Source: Burkholderia cepacia (GTDB lineage: Bacteria > Pseudomonadota > Gammaproteobacteria > Burkholderiales > Burkholderiaceae). Taken from it: a stretch of DNA of 64,000 nucleotides. The stretch spans positions 2,108,001-2,172,000 of the forward strand of contig NZ_CP073637.1 in NCBI RefSeq assembly GCF_029962485.1. The letters run 5' to 3'. Both the position numbers and the translations under genes were made by a program. Shown here in pieces: positions 55,841 through 64,000 of the stretch (position 1 is its first letter; every line of letters starts with the position of its first letter). Under the pieces are notes generated by a model. That model did not search any database and was not told where the DNA came from. It was given only the letters and a program-made list of their open reading frames with translations.

Positions 55841-56839
55841 CTAGAGCCCGCTGTTCGCCGCGCGCTGGCGCAACAGTCCGAGCACCGCGTCGCAGTACGG
55901 GGTCGGCACGCCAAGCTTGCGGCCGAGCTCCGGAAACACGCCGAGGATCGGCCCGATCTCGAGCGAACGCCCCGCTTCGACATCCTGCAGCATCGACGTC
56001 TTGAACGCGCCGAGCTTACGCGTGAACGCGATCCGCTCAGGTCCGCTCATCCCCGTGGACAGGCCGAGCCTTGCGCCGATCGCCGCCGCCTCCTCCATCA
56101 TCCGCAGCGCGAGTTCCTGCGTGAACGGATCGCCGAGCAACTGCTCGGTCGTCGACCCCGTCAGCGCACTCAGCGGATTCATGTTCATGTTGCCCCACAG
56201 CTTCGTCCAGATCTCGGCCCGGATCACGGGCGTCGACTCGACGTCGAAACCGCCTGCCGCGAGCGCCGCGGCAAACCGCGCCGTGGCCACGTCGAGCCGC
56301 TGATCCGGCGCACCGACGATCAGCCGGTTGCCGCGCCCGCGGCGCACGACGCCCGGCGCATCGGTGCTCGACGACAGGTGCACGACGCAGCCGATCGCCT
56401 GCGCGGGCGGCAACGCCGCCGACACCGCGCCGCCCGGATCGACCGCGTCGAGCGGCACGCCGTCGATCGATCCTGCCAGCCCGTGCGTGAACCACCATGG
56501 CAACCCGTTCATCGCCGCGACGATCACGGTGTCCGGCCCGACCAGCGGCGCAATGCGCTCCGCCAATGCCGGCAGCGCCTGCGCCTTCAGCGCGATCACC
56601 ACGTAGTCCTGCACGCCGAGCGCGAGCGCATCGTCGCTCGCGCGCACCGGCACCGACGAGGTATCGCCGGTTTCGTCGATCACGCGCACGCCGTGCGTGT
56701 TCAGCGCGTCGAGCGTCGCGCCGCGCGCGTACGCGCTCACGGTCATGCCGGCCCGCGACAGCGCGGCCGCGAGCAATCCGCCGATCGCGCCGACACCGAC
56801 CACCGCCGCGCGCACCGACCCTGAATTCGTGTCGTTCAT
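55841..56839 (-). CDS. 2-dehydropantoate 2-reductase family protein
   Basis: The 332-residue NADPH-dependent reductase has the N-terminal Rossmann motif GVGAIGGLLAAAL at about residue 15, the catalytic lysine in IALKAQALP and the WTKLWGNMNMNPLSALTG segment of the ApbA/PanE C-terminal domain. It may make pantoate from ketopantoate, but such proteins often act on other 2-keto acids and no pantothenate genes are nearby. The ATG at 56839 was chosen by family N-terminus; GGAGA lies 15 bases upstream. Confidence 0.85.
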   Translation of the reverse strand: MNDTNSGSVRAAVVGVGAIGGLLAAALSRAGMTVSAYARGATLDALNTHGVRVIDETGDTSSVPVRASDDALALGVQDYVVIALKAQALPALAERIAPLVGPDTVIVAAMNGLPWWFTHGLAGSIDGVPLDAVDPGGAVSAALPPAQAIGCVVHLSSSTDAPGVVRRGRGNRLIVGAPDQRLDVATARFAAALAAGGFDVESTPVIRAEIWTKLWGNMNMNPLSALTGSTTEQLLGDPFTQELALRMMEEAAAIGARLGLSTGMSGPERIAFTRKLGAFKTSMLQDVEAGRSLEIGPILGVFPELGRKLGVPTPYCDAVLGLLRQRAANSGL

Positions 56840-56939
56840 GATGGAATTCCGTCTCCTGGGAGCTGACGAGCATAACGTCAAATAGTTGCGGACACAACCA
56901 TTCGCGCGGAGGCACGCCATGCGCCCGCATTCGTGCGCG

Positions 56940-58097
56940 TCAGCGCGGCATGCCGCCGGCTTCAACGGGTTCGACCGGTTCGTCGTCGGCCATGCTGCTG
57001 CCGGTGGCGCCGAGCACGCCAGCGATCTGGCTCTTGTCGTGCATGCCGAGCTTGCGGTATGCGCAGCGCAGGTAGTGACGCACGGTCGTCGGCGAAATCT
57101 CCATCTGTTGCGCGACCTCCTTGTGCGACCGCCCGGCGCCGTAATAGCGAATCGCCGCCAGTTCGCGCGGGCTCAGCCGGTCGAGCAGCGAGCGCGGCCG
57201 CGCTTCGATCTGGAACAGCCCCGCGACGGGCACGCACTGGATGCGCAGCGCGTCGCCGACGAACGGCTGGCCCGACTGGCGCCGCAGGTGCGCGACGAGC
57301 GGCTCCGGCACGCGCGCCCCGGCCCAGGCCGGCCACTCGGTCCGCAGCACGTCGTCGAAACCGTGATCGGCATGGTGGAGCACGCCGAAGTTGTCGCACA
57401 GCGCGCGCGCCGCCGGCGCCACCGTCTCGGCGCGCTCGCGCGTGAGTTGCGCGGCACGATTGATCGTCAGCGCGGCCGCGAGGTGCGGAATCACCTCCTC
57501 GAAGCGACGCGCATCGTCGTCGCTGAACGGGCGATTGAGCCCCTGCCGGTAGATCGACATGAACGTCGTCAGGCCGAAACGGCGATCGAGCGTACACACG
57601 CACATCAGCTGCGCGAGCCCGTACTTCACGCACCAGTCGCGAAACCGCGTGTCGAGCCCCGGCTCGACGACCGTCAGCCGCACCGCGCGGCCGTGCGCGC
57701 CGTGCAGCGTGCGGTGCGCCAGCGGATCGCAATCGCGCACGCGCTTCCAGTCGATGAAGAACGCGTGCGGCAAACAGTACAGAAAGCTGTTGTGCATCAC
57801 GGGGCCGGTCGGCGCATGGGTCGCGACGCCGGTCCACGCGGCATCGAACGGAATGAGCGCCTGCAGCAGCGAAAAGAACCGGTATTCAAATTCGCCGATG
57901 CCGGATTGCGCGGCCACTGCGTACAGGTCGAGCAGCATCAGGCCGAGTTCGCGCTGCGCTGCGTCGCCGCGCGTGACGCCGTCGAAATCGGCGCGCCGGG
58001 ACGGCAGCGGCGGCCACGCGAATTCGTCGAGCACGATGGCGGCCGGCACGTCGCGCAGCGCTTCGAGATCCTGCCCGATATCCGTCGTGATCCTCAC
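56940..58097 (-). CDS. LuxR-family transcriptional regulator
   Basis: The 385-residue protein ends in a LuxR/FixJ-type helix-turn-helix (LSPRELAAIRYYGAGRSHKEVAQQMEISPTTVRHYLRCAYRKLGM, about 315-360). The long N-terminal part has no domain I recognise; it is not an autoinducer-binding or receiver domain. I chose a GTG at 58097 because it has GGGGAG upstream; a frame to 58307 is unsupported. It is divergent from the porin-MFS-deacetylase run across 302 bases and probably controls it. Confidence 0.87.
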   Translation of the reverse strand: MRITTDIGQDLEALRDVPAAIVLDEFAWPPLPSRRADFDGVTRGDAAQRELGLMLLDLYAVAAQSGIGEFEYRFFSLLQALIPFDAAWTGVATHAPTGPVMHNSFLYCLPHAFFIDWKRVRDCDPLAHRTLHGAHGRAVRLTVVEPGLDTRFRDWCVKYGLAQLMCVCTLDRRFGLTTFMSIYRQGLNRPFSDDDARRFEEVIPHLAAALTINRAAQLTRERAETVAPAARALCDNFGVLHHADHGFDDVLRTEWPAWAGARVPEPLVAHLRRQSGQPFVGDALRIQCVPVAGLFQIEARPRSLLDRLSPRELAAIRYYGAGRSHKEVAQQMEISPTTVRHYLRCAYRKLGMHDKSQIAGVLGATGSSMADDEPVEPVEAGGMPR

Positions 58098-58399
58098 CTT
58101 CCGCTCCCCTGCCCGATCGGGCTGCTGATGTGCGCTACGACACCGGCCGATTATAGCGAGTGGCTTTTTTGGCGGGCCACGGTGCCGGAACGGGCGCCAA
58201 CCCCATCCATTTGAACGGTGCACGGCACGTTGCTGCTCCGCAGCACGCCGCGCCGCGGCATCGCGCGGCGGTAATGCCGCGCACAGCGGGTTTTCCACAC
58301 CGTTCATCTGTACGACTGTTCGAAGGTTTTCCCGCTGCGGACACTGCGTCGCGACAACACCAACGACAAACCGATGCAGGACGGTATGGAGAACCCCAC
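58098..58399. other. Divergent control region of the LuxR regulator and porin
   Basis: The 302 bases contain no gene. GGCCGATTATAG around 58150 and the T-rich stretch after it could hold promoters for either direction. No clear inverted repeat stands out as an operator. Confidence 0.4.
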
Positions 58400-59446
58400 G
58401 TGACGAAATCCCGCTTCATCCGCGCGGCCGCGACCGCCGCGACGCTTGCCGCGTGCAGCGCCGCCGCCCATGCGCAGTCGGCCCTCACGCTATACGGCGC
58501 GCTCGATGCCGGCGTGCAATACCTGACGCACGCCGACGGACGCCACTCGGCCGTGCAGTTGCAGAACTACGGCATCCTGCCTTCGCAGGTCGGGATCAAG
58601 GGCCACGAGGATCTCGGCGGCGGCTGGCGCGCGCTGTTCAAGCTCGAACAGGGTCTCAACCTCAACGACGGCACCGCGACCGCGCCCGGCTACGCGTTCT
58701 TCCGCGGCGCGTACGTCGGCATCGCGGGGCCCGTCGGCACCGTCACGCTCGGCCGGCAGTTCAGCGTGCTGTTCGACAAGACGCTGTTCTACGACCCGCT
58801 CTGGTACGCGTCGTACAGCGGCCAGGGTGTGCTCGTGCCGATGAATGCAAACTTCATCGACCATTCGGTGAAGTACCAGTCGCCGACGTTCGCGGGCTTC
58901 GACGTCGAGGCGCTTGCCGCGACGTCCGGCGTCGCCGGCAATACACGCGCCGGACGCGTGCTCGAACTCGGCGGCCAGTACACGAGCAACGGGCTGTCGG
59001 TCAGCGCGGTGCTGCATCAGGCGCACGGCGACGTGGCGGCGGCCGACGACACTTCAGCGCGGCGCCGGGAACTCGGCACGCTCGCCGCACGTTATGCGTT
59101 CGCCACGCTGCCGCTCACCGTCTATGCGGGCGTCGAACGCCTGACCGGCGACCTCGATGCGGCGCGCACGATCGTCTGGGGCGGTGCGCGTTACCAGACA
59201 TCGAACGGGATCGGCCTGAACGCGGGCGTCTATCACACCGATTCGCGCACGCCGGCGATCGGCCACCCAACGCTGTTCATCGCGAGCACCACGTACGCGC
59301 TGTCGAAACGCACCGTCGCATACGTGAACCTCGGCTATGCGCGCAACAGCGGCCAGAGCTCGCAGACCGTCTACGAATACGACCCGACGCCGCTCGCCGG
59401 CGCATCGCAGTTCGGCGCGATGGTCGGCATGTACCACCTGTTCTGA
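58400..59446 (+). CDS. Outer-membrane porin (Gram-negative porin family)
   Basis: The 348-residue protein is a trimeric-type 16-strand porin: a signal peptide ending AAAHAQS (about residue 25), a first strand ALTLYGALDAGVQY, the conserved GIKGHEDLGGGWRALFKLEQGLN turn, FFRGAYVGI and a C-terminal strand ending in Phe (MVGMYHLF), needed for assembly. I chose a GTG at 58400 because it opens the signal peptide and has GGAG upstream. It is the first gene of a run with the MFS transporter and the deacetylase. Confidence 0.94.
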   Translation: MTKSRFIRAAATAATLAACSAAAHAQSALTLYGALDAGVQYLTHADGRHSAVQLQNYGILPSQVGIKGHEDLGGGWRALFKLEQGLNLNDGTATAPGYAFFRGAYVGIAGPVGTVTLGRQFSVLFDKTLFYDPLWYASYSGQGVLVPMNANFIDHSVKYQSPTFAGFDVEALAATSGVAGNTRAGRVLELGGQYTSNGLSVSAVLHQAHGDVAAADDTSARRRELGTLAARYAFATLPLTVYAGVERLTGDLDAARTIVWGGARYQTSNGIGLNAGVYHTDSRTPAIGHPTLFIASTTYALSKRTVAYVNLGYARNSGQSSQTVYEYDPTPLAGASQFGAMVGMYHLF

Positions 59447-59467
59447 TTCCCCAAACGAGATCCCGCC

Positions 59468-60676
59468 ATGAAAACCCTGTCCCCGGATGCCGCACGCTCG
59501 CCCGACGGCCTTGCGCCGGCCTTCGCGCGCTCGACGCTCGTCGCGCTCGTCGTGTTCGCGGCCATCACGCCGCTGCTGCTGCTCGTTGCACCGGCCGTTG
59601 CCGGCCAGCTCGCGACGCAACTCGGATTGTCTGCGTCGCAGATCGGCACCTACTTCTTCGTCGAACTCGGTGCGTTCAGCCTCGCGACCGTGCCGTCGTA
59701 CCTGTGGCTCGGCCGGGTCGACGCGCGCCGCGTCGCCGGATTCGCCATTGCGCTGTTCGGCGCGGGCAACCTGCTGACCGCGCTGTGGATGCCGGGCTTC
59801 GCCGCGCTGCTCGCGCTGCGCGCCGTCACCGCACTCGGCGGCGGCTCGCTGATGGTGCTCTGCATGACGAGCGCGGCGACGAGCGAGAACAGCGACCGCG
59901 TGTACGGCCTGTGGGTCGTCGGCCAGCTGATCGCGGGTGCGATCGGCCTGTTCGTACTGCCGCACGTGTTCGCCACGTTCGGGCTGCGCGCGTTGTATGT
60001 CGCGCTCGCCGCGCTCGCACTGTTCGCGGCACCGCTATCGCGCGGCTTTCCATCGTCGCTCGGCACGCGGACGACGCCCGCCCGATCCGCGCACGCCGAC
60101 GCGACGCAAACGCCGCGAGGCTTCGTCATGCTCGCCATCGGCGCTGTGCTGACGTTCTATCTCGCGATCGGCAGCGTGTGGACCTTCGCGAGCCGGGCCG
60201 CGGCCGAGGCCGGGCTCGATCCGCAGTCGACCGGCAACGTGCTCGCGATCGCGAGCGTGATGGGGATCGCGGGCGCTGCACTCGCATCGTGTGCGGGCGG
60301 CCGGCTCGCGCGACGCGCGATGCTCGCGGCCGGTTACGCGCTGCTCGCCGCGTCGCTCGTCGCGCTCGCCGCGATGCGGCACACCGGCGGCTACAGCGCG
60401 GCGATTTTCGCGTTCAAGTTCGCGTGGACATTCGTGCTGCCGTTCATCCTCGCGACCGTCGCGCAGATCGACACGTCGGGCCGCCTCGTGGCAACGCTCA
60501 ATTTCGTGATAGGCGCAGGCCTTGCCGCCGGCCCGCTGCTTGCGGGCCTGATGCTCGACGCCGGCGGCACGATGCGCGCGCTGTTCGTGGCCGCGACGGC
60601 CGTCGCGATCGTGTCGTTCGCCGCGCTGCGCCATATCGATCGCCGCACATGCCCTTCCGCTTCCTCCCAACCGTGA
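59468..60676 (+). CDS. MFS transporter
   Basis: The 402-residue protein shows about 12 hydrophobic segments in two halves with a central charged loop (about residues 195-215, rich in Arg, Thr, Ala and Pro). The GRVDARRVAG segment after the second helix resembles the MFS A-motif. The substrate is not predictable from sequence. It lies 21 bases after the porin stop and 14 bases before the deacetylase start, so it is probably in one operon that imports or exports the deacetylase substrate. Confidence 0.9.
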   Translation: MKTLSPDAARSPDGLAPAFARSTLVALVVFAAITPLLLLVAPAVAGQLATQLGLSASQIGTYFFVELGAFSLATVPSYLWLGRVDARRVAGFAIALFGAGNLLTALWMPGFAALLALRAVTALGGGSLMVLCMTSAATSENSDRVYGLWVVGQLIAGAIGLFVLPHVFATFGLRALYVALAALALFAAPLSRGFPSSLGTRTTPARSAHADATQTPRGFVMLAIGAVLTFYLAIGSVWTFASRAAAEAGLDPQSTGNVLAIASVMGIAGAALASCAGGRLARRAMLAAGYALLAASLVALAAMRHTGGYSAAIFAFKFAWTFVLPFILATVAQIDTSGRLVATLNFVIGAGLAAGPLLAGLMLDAGGTMRALFVAATAVAIVSFAALRHIDRRTCPSASSQP

Positions 60677-60690
60677 CAGGTTACGCACCC

Positions 60691-61800
60691 ATGAATCGCA
60701 CTGCCTTCTTCACCGACGAACGCACTTTCTGGCACACCGGCGGCACACACGCGCTGTTCTTCCCGGTCGGCGGCTGGGTCCAGCCGCCGTCGAGCGCGGG
60801 CTACGCGGAATCGCCCGATTCGAAGCGCCGCTTCCTGTCGCTCGTCCAGGCGTCGGGCCTTGCCGCGCAGCTCGACTTGCGCGGCGCCGAGCCGGCCACG
60901 ACCACCGATCTGCTGCGCATTCATCCGGCGCACTATCTTGACGCGTTCCGCGCGCTCAGCGACGCGAACGGCGGCGACCTCGGCGATCTCGCACCGTTCG
61001 GCAAGGGCAGCTACGAGATCGCCGCGCTGTCGGCCGGCCTCGCGATCGCGGCTGTCGATACGGTCGTCGACGAGCGCGCGGCCAATGCGTTCTCGCTGTC
61101 ACGGCCGCCCGGCCACCACTGCCTGCGCGACCGCCCGATGGGCTTCTGCATGCTGGCGAACATCCCGATCGCGATCGAGGCCGCCCGCGCGAAACACGGC
61201 ATCGAGCGCGTCGCGGTGATCGATTGGGACGTGCATCACGGCAACGGCACGCAGTCGATCTACTACGACGATCCGGACACGCTGACGATCTCGCTGCACC
61301 AGGACCGCTGCTTTCCGCCCGGCTACAGCGGCGCGGACGACCGCGGCGAAGGTGCCGGCATCGACGCAAACCTGAACGTGCCGCTGCTCGCAGGCAGCGG
61401 CGACGACGCATATCGCTACGCGTTCGAGCGGATCGTGCTGCCGGCGCTGGAGCGCTTTCGCCCCGAGTTGATCGTCGTCGCGAGCGGCCTCGACGCGAGC
61501 GCCGTCGATCCGCTCGCGCGCATGCAGTTGCATACCGACAGCTATCGCTTCATGACGCGCGCGGCGAAGGATGCCGCGCAGCGTCATTGCGGCGGGCGGC
61601 TCGTGATCGTTCACGAAGGCGGGTATTCGGAGGCGTACGTGCCGTTCTGCGGGCTCGCGATCGTCGAGGAACTGGCCGGCATTCGCACCGATGTCACCGA
61701 TCCGATGCTCGATCTCGCGATCGCCCAGCAGCCGGGTGAGCGGTTCGTTGCGTTCCAGCGCGCGCTGCTCGACGAACTGGCGACGTCGTTCGGGTTGTAA
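60691..61800 (+). CDS. Histone-deacetylase-family amidohydrolase
   Basis: The 369-residue enzyme has the full zinc site of class II HDAC-like amidohydrolases: RPPGHHCL with the two histidines, DWDVHHGNGTQ with Asp/His ligands, the SLHQ...FPPG...G loop, SGLDASAVDPLARM with the second Asp, and HEGGYS with the catalytic Tyr. Bacterial members hydrolyse acetylpolyamines or other N-acyl compounds. The ATG at 60691 (MNRTAFFTDE) is standard; another at 60651 would overlap the MFS gene. Its position after porin and MFS suggests import and cleavage of an amide. Confidence 0.92.
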   Translation: MNRTAFFTDERTFWHTGGTHALFFPVGGWVQPPSSAGYAESPDSKRRFLSLVQASGLAAQLDLRGAEPATTTDLLRIHPAHYLDAFRALSDANGGDLGDLAPFGKGSYEIAALSAGLAIAAVDTVVDERAANAFSLSRPPGHHCLRDRPMGFCMLANIPIAIEAARAKHGIERVAVIDWDVHHGNGTQSIYYDDPDTLTISLHQDRCFPPGYSGADDRGEGAGIDANLNVPLLAGSGDDAYRYAFERIVLPALERFRPELIVVASGLDASAVDPLARMQLHTDSYRFMTRAAKDAAQRHCGGRLVIVHEGGYSEAYVPFCGLAIVEELAGIRTDVTDPMLDLAIAQQPGERFVAFQRALLDELATSFGL

Positions 61801-61911
61801 CGCGCGGGAACGGATGTGACGGGGCCGGCCCGCGCCGGCCCTTGCGCGATCCGTGCGGATGGGGTTTCCTGTGCTTTTATCCCTGTTCCGGCTCGAGGCC
61901 GCACTCTTCCG

Positions 61912-62142
61912 ATGAAATCGTCCCCGCGCGATGACAACGACAACGCCAAAACGCGCCGCCAGCCATCGAAGCTGGTCCAGAACATCGCCGCCGTCACGGT
62001 CGGCCTCATCACGTTCGCGATCGGCGCGGCGTGGGTGATCTACAGTTGGGTCGTCGATCGCGAAGCGCAGTATTTCGCGATTCCGCTGGTGTTCTCGGTG
62101 CCGGTGATCGTGGCGGTCGCGATCCGGAGTTTCTGGGAGTAG
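61912..62142 (+). CDS. Small two-helix membrane protein
   Basis: The 76-residue protein has a charged, Asp/Asn-rich N-terminus, then two membrane helices at about 20-40 and 52-70. I do not recognise the family. The ATG at 61912 was chosen; an earlier ATG would give an unsupported Pro/Ala-rich leader. A strong terminator follows 65 bases later. Its role is unknown. Confidence 0.68.
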   Translation: MKSSPRDDNDNAKTRRQPSKLVQNIAAVTVGLITFAIGAAWVIYSWVVDREAQYFAIPLVFSVPVIVAVAIRSFWE

Positions 62143-62206
62143 GCGCGCCTGAAATGACAAAGCGCCGCGGTCGGGCGACGCGCGCCGCTTGGAACGACCA
62201 TCAACG

Positions 62207-62245
62207 AAAAAAGCGCTGCGGTCTGTCGACCGGCAGCGCTTTTTT
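62207..62245. terminator. Bidirectional terminator of small membrane gene and tRNA-Leu
   Basis: A 12-bp stem (AGCGCTGC then GGTC with GACC then GCAGCGCT, one bulged G) has a TGTC loop, six A on the left and five T on the right. It serves the plus-strand small gene and the minus-strand tRNA. Confidence 0.9.
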
Positions 62246-62281
62246 GGGGAACCATACCCTGGCGGGTACGTATCCGACTTC

Positions 62282-62368
62282 TGGTGCGTGAGGCCGGACT
62301 CGAACCGGCACACCCTTGCGGGCGTCAGGACCTAAACCTGGTGCGTCTACCAATTTCGCCACTCACGC
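62282..62368 (-). tRNA. tRNA-Leu (anticodon TAG)
   Basis: The 87-base gene has acceptor GCGTGAG/CTCACGC, discriminator A, encoded CCA, T-arm GGTTCGAGTCC, a long variable arm and anticodon TAG in the loop TTTAGGT. It carries leucine. Confidence 0.96.
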
Positions 62369-62604
62369 GCATTTCTGTCGCCTGACCGCGCGGCACGCAA
62401 GATACGTGCGCCACGCGCCCGGGACTTCATGCCGGCCCGAAAACCGGCACGCCCGATCAGGCGAGCGCGAGATTCTACCCGATCCGCGCGGCGTTGTCTC
62501 GCCCCGCCGGCACGCGTCGTGCAGCGATGCTAGAATGCCGCGCTCGACGTTTCGGCACCGCGCCGTCGCGCGTCCCCCGAACCCGAACCCACCCGATTCC
62601 GCCC

Positions 62605-63438
62605 GTGAACTTCGACGACTACTGTCAGCAAAAGGCCGCCCCTGCGGGCTCCAGCGTCTACTACGCGCTGCGCCAGGCGCCGCTCGCCACGCAGCCGCGC
62701 CTGACCGCCCTGTTCGCGCTGCGCCGCGAACTCGAGGAAACCGTCAAGGAAACCAGCGACCCGACCGTCGGACACACAAAGCTCGCGTGGTGGCACAAGG
62801 AACTCGCGGCACTGGCCGACGGACAGCCGTCGCACCCCGTCACGAAGGCGCTCGCGCAGCATCATCCGGCGATCGCCGCCGAAGCCGATGCGTTGCGCAC
62901 GCTCGTCAACGGCTACGAGATGGATCTCGAACAGGCGCGCTACCTCGATTTCGCGAACCTGCAGCGCTACATCGCGCAGGTCGGCGGCACCTTCGCGTCA
63001 CTGGTTGCGCGCGCAAGCGCGGCGAACCCGGCCGACCCGCAGCCGTGGGCCGCGGACGCCGGCCGCGCGCTGATGCTCGCTCAATTCGTGCAGGAACTCG
63101 GCAACGACGCGCGCCACGGCCGCATCTACCTGCCGATCGACGAACTGCAGCGCTACAACGTGACCGCGGCCGATCTGCTGAATGGCCGCTACAGCCCGGC
63201 CTTCACCGAATTGCTGCAATTCCAGACGGCCCGCGCGCGCGAAGCGCTCGCGGCCGCCGAAGCGGCGATCCCCGCCTCCGAACGCCGCGCGCAACGCACG
63301 CTGCGCGCGCAGATCGCACTGGCCGGCGCGCTGCTCGACGAAATCGAACGCGACGGCTACCAGGTACTGCACCAGCGCATCGCACTGACGCCGATCCGCA
63401 AGCTGTGGATCGCGTGGCGCGCGTCGCGCCGCCGCTGA
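62605..63438 (+). CDS. Squalene/phytoene synthase-like protein with altered active site
   Basis: The 277-residue all-helical protein belongs to the trans-isoprenyl diphosphate synthase family, seen in SSVYYALR near the start and VQELGNDARHGRIYLP in the C-terminal half. The first Asp-rich motif is replaced by RRELEETVKE, and in the second motif the first Asp of NxxxD is missing. So it probably cannot bind the Mg-diphosphate as a real synthase does. It resembles NDUFAF6-type proteins, which assist respiratory complex I assembly. The GTG at 62605 fits the family start; no ribosome site is seen. Confidence 0.82.
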   Translation: MNFDDYCQQKAAPAGSSVYYALRQAPLATQPRLTALFALRRELEETVKETSDPTVGHTKLAWWHKELAALADGQPSHPVTKALAQHHPAIAAEADALRTLVNGYEMDLEQARYLDFANLQRYIAQVGGTFASLVARASAANPADPQPWAADAGRALMLAQFVQELGNDARHGRIYLPIDELQRYNVTAADLLNGRYSPAFTELLQFQTARAREALAAAEAAIPASERRAQRTLRAQIALAGALLDEIERDGYQVLHQRIALTPIRKLWIAWRASRRR

Positions 63439-63447
63439 CCCCACGCA

Positions 63448-64000
63448 TCACGCCTTCAACAACGGCAGCGTATCGAAGCGCTGCTGCAGCACGCGCGACG
63501 CATCGAGCCCCCACCACGGCCCGAGCACGGTCGCATAGAGCTGGCGGAAATCGACTGCGACCGGCAGGTTGCCGTTGCCGTCGAGCCGGCCGAGCGCCGG
63601 CGGCGCACCGTACAGTCCGCCGGCCACGCGGCCGCCCATCACGAAATGCGGCGCGGCCGTGCCGTGATCGGTGCCGTTGCTCTGGTTCTCACGCACACGC
63701 CGCCCGAATTCCGCATACGTCATCACGAGCGTCTGGTTCCAGCGCCCGAGTTCGGTCAGCGCGCCACGCATCGCATTCATCCCTTCCGCGAACTGCTTGA
63801 GCAACGCAGCCTGCTGCCCCGGCTGGTTCTGGTGCGTGTCGAAGCCGTTGAGCGTCAGGCGCAGCACCGCGACGCCATCCTGCGCGCCGGGCCCGGACGC
63901 TTCGCACGCGGCCAGCACCTGCATCGCGGTCTTCACCGACGTGCCGAACGCGCCGGCCGGAAAGGCCGTCCTGAACTCACGCATTCCGCCACGCGGACGC
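63448..64000 (-). CDS. DUF1501-family protein, C-terminal part
   Basis: The frame runs off the right edge with no stop, so only the last 184 or so residues are seen of a protein normally about 400 long. It shows FDTHQNQPGQQAALLKQF, LVMTYAEFGRRVRENQSNGTDHGTAAPHFVMGG, a hallmark of DUF1501 proteins, which have a sulfatase-like fold and are often exported by the Tat system. Its function is not known. A DUF1800 gene usually lies next to it; that would be outside the window. An internal ATG at 63984 is not the start. Confidence 0.88.
   Translation of the reverse strand, partial: RPRGGMREFRTAFPAGAFGTSVKTAMQVLAACEASGPGAQDGVAVLRLTLNGFDTHQNQPGQQAALLKQFAEGMNAMRGALTELGRWNQTLVMTYAEFGRRVRENQSNGTDHGTAAPHFVMGGRVAGGLYGAPPALGRLDGNGNLPVAVDFRQLYATVLGPWWGLDASRVLQQRFDTLPLLKA

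Overview
The window is about 64 kb of GC-rich, densely coding chromosomal DNA from a betaproteobacterium. Protein sequences and gene order (tig-clpP-clpX-lon-tRNA-ppiD, mltG-tmk-holB-tatD, msrB-yciB-bolA-parvulin, gcl-type hyi-glxR) point to Burkholderia, most likely the B. cepacia complex, chromosome 1. That is inference from recognised families; no database search was run. Nearly everything is core or conserved metabolism. I found no insertion sequence, prophage, CRISPR array, secretion cluster or plasmid gene.

Layout. 1-5.8 kb: end of a glyoxylate/glycerate operon (hyi, glxR), a BON-LysM protein behind an unusual leader terminator, asparaginase, a PsiF protein, a small membrane protein and a SYLF lipoprotein. 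5.8-14.5 kb, minus strand: a glycosyltransferase, an AAA ATPase, a mechanosensitive channel gene with a visible N-terminal frameshift, a Rap1a/Tai-type exported protein, a periplasmic ankyrin protein, then tatD, holB, tmk and mltG. 14.5-19 kb: ygfZ, an NRDE protein and four small enzymes. 19-23.5 kb: an AT-rich gap, a large lipoprotein that resembles six-hairpin glycosidases, and a diguanylate cyclase. 23.7-29.5 kb: a beta-oxidation cluster (thiolase, FadB-like protein, acyl-CoA ligase) with a nicotinamidase inside it. 29.7-33.7 kb: selO, msrB, yciB, bolA and a periplasmic parvulin. 33.7-46.7 kb: an acetyltransferase, purL, a D-amino-acid dehydrogenase, nnr, pgi, ybbA/tesA and ppiD. 46.7-53.6 kb: tRNA-Asp, tRNA-Val and the protein quality-control block lon, clpX, clpP, tig. 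54-57 kb: glycerate kinase, a MarR regulator and a ketopantoate reductase-like protein. 57-62 kb: a LuxR-type regulator divergent from a porin, an MFS transporter and a histone-deacetylase-family amidohydrolase. 62-64 kb: a small membrane protein, tRNA-Leu, a squalene/phytoene-synthase-like protein with altered active-site motifs, and the C-terminal part of a DUF1501 protein that runs off the end.

Genes that work together: hyi, glxR and the distant glycerate kinase form the glyoxylate-to-phosphoglycerate route; tig, clpP, clpX, lon and ppiD handle protein folding and turnover; the acyl-CoA ligase, FadB-like protein and thiolase carry out fatty-acid activation and beta-oxidation; porin, MFS transporter and deacetylase look like an uptake-and-hydrolysis unit under the divergent LuxR regulator.

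No clear new defence or mobile system is visible. The observations most worth checking are: the tRNA-Asp 3'-end duplication enclosing a block of nested palindromes (46.8-47.07 kb), the channel-gene frameshift (about 9,503), the terminator in the leader of the LysM gene (2.0 kb), the glycosidase-like lipoprotein behind an AT-rich gap, and the LuxR/porin/MFS/deacetylase locus.
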